A stretch of DNA of 64,000 bases from G963674665 sp963674665 (GTDB lineage: Bacteria > Desulfobacterota > Desulfovibrionia > Desulfovibrionales > Desulfovibrionaceae). The position numbers and the translations under genes are program-made. The stretch lies in the NCBI GenBank assembly GCA_963674665.2, contig CAXXPL010000013.1:186001-250000 (forward strand), written 5' to 3'. The notes beneath the pieces were generated by a model that saw only the letters and a list, made by a program, of their open reading frames with translations, was not told where the DNA came from and ran no database searches. Positions 27,234 through 37,811 of the stretch are shown here, piece after piece (the stretch's first letter is position 1; each line of letters begins with the position of its first letter).

Positions 27234-28410
27234 ATGAATAACGTGATGCCCATACATGACAACAAGAGCGCCCCCTGCCATTGCAAGGGTTCATGCGCGG
27301 AGCGCGAATGCGTGCTTCTGCCCGTGGCCATCAGGAGCAATTCCAGGCGCAAGTGGGGCTTTCACCCCTCGGAACAGGCAATGGCTCCGGAAGAGGCCCT
27401 GGAGCGCCTCAAGAACGCCGTGGACAAGGATACCACCATTGGAATGGTGGGCATAAACGGCCCGGGAGACCCCCTGGCCGCACCCGAGCCGACCCTGCGC
27501 ACCCTGAAGCTGGTACACGAGTCCTTTCCGGACCTGTCCCTCGGCCTAGGTACCATCGGATTCAACGCCGCTCCCCTGGCCGGAGAGCTGGCAAGCCTGG
27601 GCGTCGAACGTATCACCGTGATGGTGGACGCCCTGGATCCTGAAATAATCACCAGCCTCTACTCCTGGATCCGCCCCGGAACCCGTACCCTGCCGCCGAC
27701 AACCGCGGCCATGGAACTTGCCGAGGCGCAGGAAGCGGCCATCAAGACCCTGGTGGATGCGGGTATCACCGTGGAAGTCGAGTCAATCATCTACCCCGGC
27801 GTCAACGACGGACACCTGTCCGAAGTGGCGGTCAAGGTCAAGGAATGGGGCGCTTCCTCCATGCGGCTGTTGCCCTTCGTTCCTACGGGTGGAGAAGGTG
27901 AGCCCGGAGTTTCGTCCGAGGAGTTCCTCGACGATCTGCGCCGGGGACTTTCCAAGCACATTACCCTGGCGGCCGGTGCCGGCCTCCACGACCGGGACAT
28001 GACAGACACCTGCACCATGGAAGCGCCGGTGGTCATTCCCACCCTGCCCACCCCCCTCCCAGGCCGTCCCAACGTGGCGGTGACCAGTGTGGGGGGGCAT
28101 GGAAGTGGACCTGCATCTGGGGCACGCCAAACAGTTTCTCATCTACGGCCCGCGCGGCGAGGACGGCCTGGTCGGCCTGCTCGGAACGCGCCCCGCCCCG
28201 ACTCCGGGCAGCGGCGACGCACGCTGGGAAGCCACTGTCGACATCCTTTCCGACTGCTTCGCCCTGCTCACCTCCAGCGCCGGGGATCGCCCCCGTTCTG
28301 TTCTCGGTGCCCAGGGACTGCGGGTCCTGGTTACCGAGGGCGAGGTGGAAGGGGTGGTGGATACACTATACGGCGGCGGCAAGAAAAAAAGTTGCGGCAA
28401 GAAAAAGTAA
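27234..28410 (+). CDS. NifB-like protein lacking the radical-SAM cysteines, with C-terminal NifX-like domain (one frameshift as sequenced)
   Basis: It is a clear paralogue of the true NifB at 31585. The conserved segment PVA-R-N and GPGDP (VGINGPGDPLAAPEPTLRTLKLVH) through DPEI-YSWIR and GVNDGHL align along the barrel. Where NifB has the cluster motif CxxxCxxC (PRCNIKCNYC), this protein has IRSNSRRKWG: all three Cys are replaced. The later CKRCRADA is also gone. A different Cys set, PCHCKGSCAEREC, lies at residues 14-26. The C-terminal ~115 residues are NifX/NafY-like (VDLHLGHAKQFLIYG) but in another frame; one extra G in a G7 run at 28088-28094 explains this. Corrected length is 391. It sits between nifK and fdx/nifE and presumably handles cofactor precursors non-catalytically (inference). 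Confidence 0.8.
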
Positions 28411-28449
28411 TTTACTTCAACGATCAAGATCACAATCAAGGAGAACGCC

Positions 28450-28752
28450 ATGGCGCTTCCCGAACGTCTCATACTGGTTTGTCAAAGCTTCCGCTCCACC
28501 GGTGAGCCCAAAGGCATCTGCCACAAGCAGACCGACGGTTTCCTGCAGTACCTGGAAGAGGAAATCCTGGACCGGGGCCTGGACATCCAGATTACCGCCA
28601 CCGGCTGCCTGAAGCAGTGCGAATCCGGCCCCATCATGGTGGTGCAGCCCGACAACTGGTGGTTCAAGGGCGTTGACTCCACAGACGCCATTGACGCCAT
28701 TCTGGACGGCATCGAGGACGGCGAACCCGCCTCGGATTACCTGATCAGCTGA
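28450..28752 (+). CDS. Thioredoxin-like 2Fe-2S ferredoxin
   Basis: 100 residues, AAGGAG before ATG. It has the thioredoxin-fold ferredoxin pattern: CQSFRSTGEPKGIC near the N-terminus and GCLKQC in the middle supply four Cys for a 2Fe-2S cluster. The C-terminus VVQPDNWWFKGVDSTDAIDAIL is typical of the family. Such ferredoxins are encoded in nif clusters of several anaerobes and diazotrophs (FdxD/ FeSII-like are alternatives). A role in electron supply to cofactor assembly or nitrogenase protection is inferred from the operon. Confidence 0.85.
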   Translation: MALPERLILVCQSFRSTGEPKGICHKQTDGFLQYLEEEILDRGLDIQITATGCLKQCESGPIMVVQPDNWWFKGVDSTDAIDAILDGIEDGEPASDYLIS

Positions 28753-28799
28753 AAACAGTAGTTGAACGCGCGGCGAACATATGCCGCGAGGAGCAGGAC

Positions 28800-30200
28800 A
28801 TGACTCCCGTAACACCAGTCGAAGGAATCCTTGAAGAACGTAAGGACCAGGTGTTCCGCACCGGAACCGGTCCAATTGATATGGCCTGCAACCGCGACTC
28901 CCTGGCCGGGGCTGTCTCGCAGCGCGCCTGCGTGTTCTGTGGCTCCCGCGTGGTGCTCTACCCCATCGCGGACGCACTGCACCTGGTGCACGGCCCCATC
29001 GGCTGCGCTGTCTATACCTGGGACATCCGGGGCGCCCTCTCTTCTGGCCCGGAACTCCACAGGCTCTCATTTTCCACAGATCTCCAGGAACGCGACGTGA
29101 TCTTCGGCGGCGAAAAGAAGCTCGAACAGGCCCTGGACGAGCTCATCGACCGCCATCATCCCAAAGCCGCCTTTGTCTACTCCACCTGCATCGTGGGGCT
29201 CATCGGCGACGACCTGGAGGCCGTGTGCAAAAAAATGAGCGAAATAAAGGGCATTCCTGTTCTGCCGGTTCAGTCCGAAGGTTTCAAGGGCAACAAGCGC
29301 GCGGGATACCTGGCCGCCTGCAACGCCATGAACCGGCTGGTGGGCACCGGGGACATCACGGGTATTCCCGAGGTGTCGGTGAATATTTTCGGCGACTTCA
29401 ACCTCGCCGGAGAGACCTGGATCATACGGGATTACTTCGAACGCATGGGAGTTCATGTCGTGGCTAACGTGACGGGCGATGGCCGTGTCGCGGACATCGC
29501 CCGCTGCCACGGCGCCGCCCTGAATCTGGTGCAGTGCTCCGGCGCCACCCAGGATCTGGCCAGGATGATGAAGGATGAATACGGCATCCCGTTCATGCGC
29601 GTTTCCTACCTGGGCATCGAGGACATGGCCGACGCCCTGTACCAGGTGGCTGAATTTTTCCAGGACAAGGATCCCGGGATAATGGAACGCACCCAGGAGC
29701 TTGTCCGTGACGAGCTCTCCAGGCTCATGCCCGAGCTGGAGCGCTATCGCGGGGATCTGGAAGGCAAGAAGGCCGCCATCTACGTGGGTGGCTCCTTCAA
29801 GGCGTTCTCCCTGATCAAGGCCTTCCGCCACCTGGGCGTGAAGGTGGTCATCGTGGGATCCCAGACCGGCACCAAGGAGGACTACCAGGAATTGGCCGAG
29901 ATCTCCGACCCCGGCACCATCCTGGTGGACGACGCCAACCCCCTGGAGCTGTCCGCATTCATCAAGGAAAAGGACGTGGACGTGTTCGTGGGCGGCGTGA
30001 AGGAACGCCCCATCGCCCATAAGTTGGGCGTGGCATTCTGCGACCACAACCACGAACGTAAGGAAGCCCTGGAAGGCTTCGTGGGCATGCTGAACTTCGC
30101 CCGCGAGATCCACACTTCCGTCATGAGCCCGGTGTGGCGTTTCGTACCCCGCCGGGAAAAGCGCATCACCAAGTCCAAGAAGGAGGTGGCCAATGCCTAA
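28800..30200 (+). CDS. nifE: Nitrogenase FeMo-cofactor scaffold subunit NifE
   Basis: 466 residues, NifD-like fold. Cys motifs ACVFCGSRVVLYPIADALHLVHGPIGC and STCIVGLIGDD correspond to cluster ligands of NifE; the FeMo-co His-ligand of NifD is absent, as expected. With NifN it forms the scaffold on which NifB-co is converted to FeMo-co. Its end overlaps nifN by 8 bases. Confidence 0.95.
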   Translation: MTPVTPVEGILEERKDQVFRTGTGPIDMACNRDSLAGAVSQRACVFCGSRVVLYPIADALHLVHGPIGCAVYTWDIRGALSSGPELHRLSFSTDLQERDVIFGGEKKLEQALDELIDRHHPKAAFVYSTCIVGLIGDDLEAVCKKMSEIKGIPVLPVQSEGFKGNKRAGYLAACNAMNRLVGTGDITGIPEVSVNIFGDFNLAGETWIIRDYFERMGVHVVANVTGDGRVADIARCHGAALNLVQCSGATQDLARMMKDEYGIPFMRVSYLGIEDMADALYQVAEFFQDKDPGIMERTQELVRDELSRLMPELERYRGDLEGKKAAIYVGGSFKAFSLIKAFRHLGVKVVIVGSQTGTKEDYQELAEISDPGTILVDDANPLELSAFIKEKDVDVFVGGVKERPIAHKLGVAFCDHNHERKEALEGFVGMLNFAREIHTSVMSPVWRFVPRREKRITKSKKEVANA

Positions 30201-31560
30201 CGCGGTCTCCACCACCAACGCATGCAAACTGTGCACACCCCTGGGCGCCTCCATGGCTTTCCGTGGCGTGGAAGGCGGGGTGGCCTTCCTGCACGGATCG
30301 CAGGGCTGCGCCACCTACATGCGGCGCTACCTTATTTCACATTTCCGTGAACCAATGGATATCGCCTCCTCCGCCCTTGGCGAGAAAAACGCCATCTACG
30401 GCGGTGGGCCGAACCTCAAGCTCGGCATTCTCAACGTAATGAAGAAGTACGAGCCCCGGCTGGTGGGCATAGCCACCACCTGTCTCACCGAGACCATCGG
30501 CGACGACGTGCCCAGGCTGCTGGCCGAGTTCGTGGACGAGTTCGGCTCCCCCAACGAGGAGGGACCCGGCCTCGAGCTGCCGGTCCTGGTCCATGTGAGC
30601 ACTCCCAGCTTCAACGGCACCCACTCGGACGGCTTTCACGGCGCTGTCCGCGCCCTGGCCGAGCAGGTCTGCGTGACCAAGGTCAAGGATCACGGCGGTG
30701 TCAACCTCATGCCCGGCTTTGTCTCCTGCGAGGACATGCGCCACCTCAGGGACGTCTGCGAGGACTTCGGCCTGGAGTGCGCCATGCTGCCGGACTACTC
30801 CGACACCCTGGACGGCCCCGCCCTGGAGGACTACGAACGCATCCCCTCCGGCGGCACCAGTATCGAGATCATCCGGGCCATGAGCGGCGCACTGGCCAGC
30901 ATCGAGTTCGGCCGCTGCCTGCCCAAGAACACGGCGGGCTCCTCCCTGGAGAAGCGCTTCAGCGTGCCCAACCATATTCTGGGCCTGCCCATCGGCCTGC
31001 GCGAGTCGGACCGCTTTTTCAACACCCTGTCCGAAATCACGGGGCGGGACATCCCCCTGCGCCACGTCAAGGAACGCGGCCGCCTAGTGGACGCCTTTGT
31101 GGACGCGCACAAGTACATCTACGGCAAGCGCGCCGTTGTGTACGGCGAAGAGGACCTGGTGGCCGGACTGGTCTCATTCCTCTCGGAGATCGGCGTGCAC
31201 GTGGTGCTGGCCGCCACCGGCGCCAAGGGCAAGGGCCTGGACAAGGTCATCGACGAGGTGCTGGGCGACATCACCACCCATCGCCCGGAAGTGCGCGAAG
31301 GCGTGGACTTCTGGGAAATCGCGGAGCAGGCCGACGAGTTGGCTCCCGACCTCATGGTGGGGCACTCCAAGGGCATGCGCTACGCCCGCGAGTGGAATAT
31401 TCCCCTGATCCGCGTGGGCTTCCCGGTGCACGACCGCTTCGGGGGGCAGCGCATCCAGCATCTGGGCTACAAGGGCGCCCAGGTCCTGTTCGACCGCGTG
31501 GTCAACGCTGTTTTGGATCGCAAGCAGGCCGACAGCCCCGTGGGCTACGGCTACATGTAA
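30193..31560 (+). CDS. nifN: Nitrogenase FeMo-cofactor scaffold subunit NifN
   Basis: 455 residues from ATG at 30193 with AGGAGG ahead inside nifE. NifK-like: NACKLCTPLGASMAFRGVEGG, HGSQGCATYMRRY and TTCLTETIGDDV. It is the partner of NifE in the alpha2beta2 scaffold. Overlap with nifE indicates coupled synthesis in equal amounts. No fusion to NifB here, unlike some clostridia. Confidence 0.95.
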   Translation: MPNAVSTTNACKLCTPLGASMAFRGVEGGVAFLHGSQGCATYMRRYLISHFREPMDIASSALGEKNAIYGGGPNLKLGILNVMKKYEPRLVGIATTCLTETIGDDVPRLLAEFVDEFGSPNEEGPGLELPVLVHVSTPSFNGTHSDGFHGAVRALAEQVCVTKVKDHGGVNLMPGFVSCEDMRHLRDVCEDFGLECAMLPDYSDTLDGPALEDYERIPSGGTSIEIIRAMSGALASIEFGRCLPKNTAGSSLEKRFSVPNHILGLPIGLRESDRFFNTLSEITGRDIPLRHVKERGRLVDAFVDAHKYIYGKRAVVYGEEDLVAGLVSFLSEIGVHVVLAATGAKGKGLDKVIDEVLGDITTHRPEVREGVDFWEIAEQADELAPDLMVGHSKGMRYAREWNIPLIRVGFPVHDRFGGQRIQHLGYKGAQVLFDRVVNAVLDRKQADSPVGYGYM

Positions 31561-31584
31561 CAGTATATCATCGAGGAGTCCGCC

Positions 31585-32850
31585 ATGTGCGCCAAGGATA
31601 TGACCAAGCATCCCTGCTTCAATCGTGAAGCCGCCGGAGACTGCGGCCGCGTGCATCTTCCCGTGGCCCCGCGTTGCAACATCAAGTGCAACTACTGCAA
31701 CCGCAAGTACGACTGCGTCAATGAATCGCGCCCCGGCGTGACCAGCGCGGTGCTCAAGCCGCATCAGGCCGCGGAGTACATGGACCGGATCCTCGCCCTG
31801 GAACCGCGCATCACCGTGGCCGGCATCGCCGGCCCGGGCGATCCCATGGCCAACCCAGAGGCCACCCTGGAGACCATGCGACTGCTGCACGAGCGCCATC
31901 CGGAGTTGCTGTTCTGCCTCTCCAGCAACGGCCTGGGTATGCCCGAGTACATTGACGACCTCGCCGCCCTGGGCGTGAGCCACACCACCATCACCATGAA
32001 CACCGTGGATCCCGAGATCGGCTCACGCATCTACGCCTGGGTGCGCGACGGCAAGGTGGTGTATCAGGGGCGCGAAGCCGCCGAACTTCTCCTGGAACGC
32101 CAGCTTGCCTCCATCAGGGGACTGAAGGAGCGCGGCATGGTGGTCAAGGTCAACAGCATCATCATCCCCGGCATCAACGACCAGCATCTGGTTGAGGTCG
32201 CCAAGGTGGCCGCCGAACTCGGCGCCGACATCCAGAACCTCATCCCAATGCTGCCTACGCCGGACACTCCCTTTGCCGACATGCCCAAGGTGCCGGCGGC
32301 AGAGGTCAAGGCCCTGCGCGAAAAGACCTCCTCCCATATAGAACAGATGACCCACTGCAAGCGCTGTCGGGCCGATGCCGTGGGACTGCTCAGCCAAGAC
32401 CGCTCCGGGGAGTGTTCCGGTCTTTTGATTGGGTGTTCGAGGCTGGCTCAGAACGAATCCAAGGTCCGCCCCCATGTGGCAGTGGCCACCCGCGAGGGCA
32501 TGCTGGTCAATCAGCACCTCGGCGAAGCCAAGGAACTGCAGATCTGGACCAAGAAGGAGACCGGGTTCGAGCTCCTGGAGACCCGCACCGCCCCGGCCGC
32601 CGGATGCGGACCTGCCCGCTGGGAGGCCCTGGCCCACATGCTCCAGGACTGCCGCAATGTCCTGGCCGCGGCCTTGGGCGACACGCCCCGGCGTATCCTC
32701 AAGGCCAACGGCGTCACCCCGGTTGAGGTCACCGGGCTCATCGCCACGGCCCTGAGCACCATCTACTCCGGAGGCAACCCCGAGGTATTGCGGGGGCGCC
32801 GCCCCACCACAAAGGCCTGCGGTTGCAGCGGCGGAGGCGAAGGCTGCTGA
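31585..32850 (+). CDS. nifB: Nitrogenase cofactor biosynthesis radical SAM protein NifB
   Basis: 421 residues. It opens with HPCFNREAAGDCGRVHLPVAPRC; the radical-SAM cluster motif CNIKCNYC and adjacent RKYDC are intact, followed by GPGDP and the SAM barrel. HCKRCRADAVGLL is the K-cluster Cys region. A C-terminal NifX-like domain (VAVATREGMLVNQHLGEAKELQIW) is fused, and the tail is Cys/Gly-rich (CGCSGGGEGC). It makes NifB-co, the 8Fe-9S-C precursor. It is the last gene of the nif operon, followed by a hairpin and a MITE-like repeat. Confidence 0.96.
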   Translation: MCAKDMTKHPCFNREAAGDCGRVHLPVAPRCNIKCNYCNRKYDCVNESRPGVTSAVLKPHQAAEYMDRILALEPRITVAGIAGPGDPMANPEATLETMRLLHERHPELLFCLSSNGLGMPEYIDDLAALGVSHTTITMNTVDPEIGSRIYAWVRDGKVVYQGREAAELLLERQLASIRGLKERGMVVKVNSIIIPGINDQHLVEVAKVAAELGADIQNLIPMLPTPDTPFADMPKVPAAEVKALREKTSSHIEQMTHCKRCRADAVGLLSQDRSGECSGLLIGCSRLAQNESKVRPHVAVATREGMLVNQHLGEAKELQIWTKKETGFELLETRTAPAAGCGPARWEALAHMLQDCRNVLAAALGDTPRRILKANGVTPVEVTGLIATALSTIYSGGNPEVLRGRRPTTKACGCSGGGEGC

Positions 32851-32874
32851 CGGCTTGATGAATGACAGATTTCA

Positions 32875-32904
32875 GGGGAGGAGCCCTTGTCGGAAGAGCT
32901 CCCC
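32875..32904 (+). terminator. Hairpin after nifB
   Basis: GGGGAG (32875-32880) and CTCCCC (32899-32904) form a stem with an inner CTT/AAG pair and a GTCGG-type loop. It resembles the stem at 59196-59227. No T-run follows, so termination may be incomplete. Confidence 0.55.
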
Positions 32905-32938
32905 ACCTGATCCCGGGTTTCGGATTGTTACCAAGGAA

Positions 32939-33083
32939 ACGTTGATTAATCACATTTCCCTGAAACGCTGAAGAATTGTTCACTTGCGAGGCGCAAGGAA
33001 AAGGCAGGGCCGAGATGCATGTAAACACACACAAGATTTTTCCTTATCCGTAGCTACAAAACCAGCAGGCAATTATACAGTGC
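32939..33083. repeat. MITE-like dispersed repeat, copy B (145 bp)
   Basis: This is the second copy of the element at 6973-7117, with exactly the same length and an ungapped correspondence. Shared blocks include TTGATTAATCAC after the left end, AGAATTGTTC, GCGAGGCGCAAGGAAAAGG and AATTAT-CAGTGC at the right end. It lies between the nifB terminator hairpin and the small gene at 33115. Some conserved stem positions differ between copies. Confidence 0.7.
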
Positions 33084-33114
33084 GTCACAAAATCCACATA
33101 ACCAAGGAGTATTC

Positions 33115-33360
33115 ATGCAGAAAATGACTCTGGAAAAGATCTTCGAATACGCATCGTCGCCCATGCACGGGACCCTTTCCCGCAAGATGCGTGGCGGCCT
33201 GAAGATTCAGGTCAACGAAGGCATCGTGCACGAAAACGCGGTGTTCTTTCTGGGCGAGGAATTCGTTCGCATCACAGAGGAAATCAATGGCGAGAACGTG
33301 AACAGCTATTACAGCTGGGAAGCCATCGCCAGCGTTCGCACCTACGGTAAGGCCAGCTGA
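33115..33360 (+). CDS. Small hypothetical protein
   Basis: 81 residues, AAGGAG five bases before ATG. No signal or membrane segment; a mixed beta-rich pattern (KIQVNEGIVHENAVFFLGEEFVRI) ending in SWEAIASVRTYGKAS. The family is not recognised. It sits immediately after a MITE copy and is followed by a terminator-like repeat. Confidence 0.65.
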   Translation: MQKMTLEKIFEYASSPMHGTLSRKMRGGLKIQVNEGIVHENAVFFLGEEFVRITEEINGENVNSYYSWEAIASVRTYGKAS

Positions 33361-33399
33361 ATCTTTTTCCCAACGCGCGACAACTCCTGGCATACTGCT

Positions 33400-33458
33400 G
33401 TAGCAACCATCCAAACGCATGGGGACCAGATGGCGAAGCCTGCCATATGGTTCCTTTG
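33400..33458 (+). terminator. Terminator-like hairpin, related to the one at 43100
   Basis: ATGGGGACCA-ATGGC and GCCAT-ATGGTTCC pair with mismatches across a GAAGCCT loop, followed by TTTGCTCTTTTTCG. The same layout (GTAGCAA, CAAAC, CATGGGGACCA, AAGCCT, TATGGT) recurs at 43100-43166, so this is a shared element rather than a random stem. Confidence 0.6.
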
Positions 33459-33610
33459 CTCTTTTTCGCTCGGCCCTATGACCGCCCCGCTGTCGTAAGC
33501 CAGGCCCTCATATGGAGAAGGGATATCACGTTGCATTCGAGCGGGAAAAGAGGCAGGTGAAGGGCTTCCGAAGTCGGCTTTTTTTCAACAGCAAGACGAA
33601 CGAGCCCCCG

Positions 33611-36349
33611 ATGCCTGTGAAAAACCGCTTCCGCCTGCTTGCCATAGGCATGCTCTGCGCCCTTGTGCCGCTGCTTTTCAGCAGCCTTCCGTTTGCCACG
33701 GGAAACGCTCCTTCCGGGGCCAGTCCGGCTGGTGAAGCGGCTGGAGACATTCCGGCCGACCCCCTCACCGTGCTGGTGCTGCACTCCTATCACAAGGGGT
33801 TCAGGTGGACGGACAGCGAGGAAAAAGGCATCCGCGACACCCTGGAAGCCGAACTGCCCGACATCCGGGTCATCACCGAATACATGGACTCCAAACGCCA
33901 TATGGAGCCGGAGCATCTGGAAAATCTGCTTCGGCTCTTCGGGACGAAGTATTGCAGCACGCCCCCCGACCTGGTCATCGCCACGGACGACAACGCGTTC
34001 ACCTTTCTACAGCTCTACGGCAGGCAGATTTTCGACAACACGCCCTTTGTCTTTTGCGGGGTGAACCGTTTCCAACCCGAAAAACTCGCGGGCATGGGCC
34101 CTGTCACAGGGGTGGTGGAAACCATTGACCTGCGCGACACCCTGGCCATCGCCCTCGCCATGCATCCCGACACCCGCAACGTGGCCGTGGTGGTGGACCG
34201 CACCCCCACGGGGCGCTCAACGGCCAAATACCTGGAGGAACTCCTGCCGGACTTCAGGGACAGGGTAGAATTCCAGGTGCTGGACAATCTGACCATGGCC
34301 GGGTTGCGGCAACGCCTCAAGAACCTGCCCCCCAAAAGTCTGGTCCTGCTTCTGAACTTCAACCGCGACAGCGCGGGAAAGATGTTCAGCCACGTGGAGA
34401 CCATCAGGCTGCTGCGCAAGGCCACGGACCTGCCCATCTACAGCGTGTGGGACTTTTTCGTGGGCGAAGGCATTGTCGGGGGCATGATCACGGACGGCCG
34501 CAGCCAGGGCGCCGCAGCGGCCAGGCTCGCACTGCGCATCCTCGGGGGCGAGAATGCGGCTGACGTGCCTGTGGTCACCGAGAGCCCCAAGCAGTGGATG
34601 TTCGACTACCGTGAGCTGCGGAGGCTGGGGCTGAGCGAGGACGCGCTCCCCGAAGGAAGCGTGGTGATGAACAGGCCCAAATCGTTTTACGAGGTGAACA
34701 AGAAACTCATCTGGAGCCTTGTGGGGGCGTTGTTGTTCATGAGCGGCGTCACCGCGGTCATGGCCCTGAACATCATCCAGCGCCGCCGCGCCCAGGCCGA
34801 GTTGCGGGACACAGCGGAGAAACTCTCCGCACTGCTGGATTCGCTCCCCATCGTCCCGTTCACCGCTGCCATCGACCCCTTGGGGTGTTTTTCATACGTG
34901 AGCCACAACGTCATCGGCATCACGGGCTTCGAGCCAAAGGATTTCCTCGATGATCCGGAATTCTGGGTGCACCGCATTCATCCAGACGATTTCGGCCGGG
35001 TTCTGGAGCGGTTGGAGGAGGGAGTGCCAGAAGGAGAGCGCCTCATCTACAGGTTCCAGACCGCAAGCGGCGACTACCGCTGGTTCAGCGACACCCGGCG
35101 CCCCGTCCGGTATCCCGAGCCCGGAATACCCAGGGCAGCGGGATTCTGGCAGGACATCACCACCGAGGTGGAGCTCAAGCACGAGGCAGAACGCAGACTG
35201 CAGCAGGTGATCCAGGCCGACAAGCTGGCCTCCCTGGGAGAGCTGGTGGCAGGTGTGGCGCACGAGATTCTCAACCCCAACGTGTTCATAAGCACCAACG
35301 TACCCCTGCTGCGCGAGACCTGGGAGATGCTGCGGCCGGTGGTGCAGCGCGCCGAGACCACTGGTGGGAACGGCTTGGACGTGCAGGAACTGTCCAACGA
35401 CATGAACGAGATGCTCGACGACATCATGGCCGGGAGCGAGCGCATCGACCGTGTGGTGCGCGAACTGCGGGAGTTCGCCTCCTCCACCGAGCACAGCCAG
35501 GTCCAGCCGGTGCAACTCAACGAGGTGGTGAAAAAGGCTTTCACCCTTGTGGGGGCGCAGGTACGGCGCACATTCGCCTCTTTCGAGCTGGCGTTGGATC
35601 CGGAGCTCCCTCTTGTGGAGGGCGACCCCACAAAGCTGGAGCAGGTGGTGGCCAATCTGGTGGTGAACGCCACCCACGCCGTGCGCCCGGGCGTCAAGGG
35701 AGCGCTGAAGATCTCCACGCGGTTGCTGCCGCAACAGCGGGCCGTGGTGCTGCAGGTCGAAGACAACGGCAAGGGCATCGCCCCGGAACTGCGCGAACGG
35801 ATCTTCGAGCCATTCTTCACCACCCGCCGCGAACAAGGGGGCACCGGGCTTGGACTCAGCGTCAGCTACCGCCTGGTGCGCGACCACAACGGCGCCATAT
35901 TCCTGGCCTCCAGACAGGGGCTGGGCACCGTATTCACCCTTGCCCTGCCGTGCAACCCCGAGCAGCGGTTGAATATGCGCCCCTCGCTTCTGTGGCTGGA
36001 CCGCGACCCGGTCCGCCTGCAACACGTGGAGGATATTGTCAGAAACCAGCCGGAGCCCCATGTTCTGGGGCTGCGCGACCCCGGAAACATGGCCACAATC
36101 CTCGCTGACAACCCGCAGGTGGTCGCGGTGTGCCTGGATCTGCGCTCCATGGCCAGGGATGCGCGCGACCTGCTGGAGCAACTGGCGGGTATCCGCCCCC
36201 TGCTGACCAGGGCCGTGTACGCGGGCAGCGAAGGCCGCCGCAACGCGGAGGAAAAGGCCGGCCCCCTTGCCGATGCCGTTGTCTCGGGCCCCATGACCGT
36301 GGAACTGCTGCGGCACATCCTGCGTCTGAGCGTGAAGAAGATTCTATGA
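33611..36349 (+). CDS. Sensor histidine kinase with ABC_sub_bind periplasmic domain
   Basis: 912 residues from ATG at 33611, chosen because it is followed directly by a signal/anchor segment (LLAIGMLCALVPLLFSSLPF); an in-frame ATG at 33512 is possible and neither has a good ribosome site. Order: periplasmic substrate-binding-like domain (~55-355, beginning LTVLVLHSYHKGFRWT), a membrane segment (LIWSLVGALLFMSGVTAVM), PAS (~405-530), HisKA with GVAHEILNP, HATPase (NDNGKGI-type DNGKGIAPE, GTGLGLSVSYRLV), and a ~125-residue C-terminal receiver-like domain that looks degenerate. It probably phosphorylates the adjacent regulator at 36444 in response to a small periplasmic ligand; the ligand is unknown. 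Confidence 0.88.
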   Translation: MPVKNRFRLLAIGMLCALVPLLFSSLPFATGNAPSGASPAGEAAGDIPADPLTVLVLHSYHKGFRWTDSEEKGIRDTLEAELPDIRVITEYMDSKRHMEPEHLENLLRLFGTKYCSTPPDLVIATDDNAFTFLQLYGRQIFDNTPFVFCGVNRFQPEKLAGMGPVTGVVETIDLRDTLAIALAMHPDTRNVAVVVDRTPTGRSTAKYLEELLPDFRDRVEFQVLDNLTMAGLRQRLKNLPPKSLVLLLNFNRDSAGKMFSHVETIRLLRKATDLPIYSVWDFFVGEGIVGGMITDGRSQGAAAARLALRILGGENAADVPVVTESPKQWMFDYRELRRLGLSEDALPEGSVVMNRPKSFYEVNKKLIWSLVGALLFMSGVTAVMALNIIQRRRAQAELRDTAEKLSALLDSLPIVPFTAAIDPLGCFSYVSHNVIGITGFEPKDFLDDPEFWVHRIHPDDFGRVLERLEEGVPEGERLIYRFQTASGDYRWFSDTRRPVRYPEPGIPRAAGFWQDITTEVELKHEAERRLQQVIQADKLASLGELVAGVAHEILNPNVFISTNVPLLRETWEMLRPVVQRAETTGGNGLDVQELSNDMNEMLDDIMAGSERIDRVVRELREFASSTEHSQVQPVQLNEVVKKAFTLVGAQVRRTFASFELALDPELPLVEGDPTKLEQVVANLVVNATHAVRPGVKGALKISTRLLPQQRAVVLQVEDNGKGIAPELRERIFEPFFTTRREQGGTGLGLSVSYRLVRDHNGAIFLASRQGLGTVFTLALPCNPEQRLNMRPSLLWLDRDPVRLQHVEDIVRNQPEPHVLGLRDPGNMATILADNPQVVAVCLDLRSMARDARDLLEQLAGIRPLLTRAVYAGSEGRRNAEEKAGPLADAVVSGPMTVELLRHILRLSVKKIL

Positions 36350-36443
36350 ATGAAAAAAGCGAATAGTTTTGGAATGATATAGTACAAGCGGGGCGTCCTT
36401 TTCAACAAGCTTCCCCCACTAAACCTTTAAAAACGGACGACTT

Positions 36444-37802
<1,359 letters not shown>

Positions 37803-37811
37803 GTCGCATCC

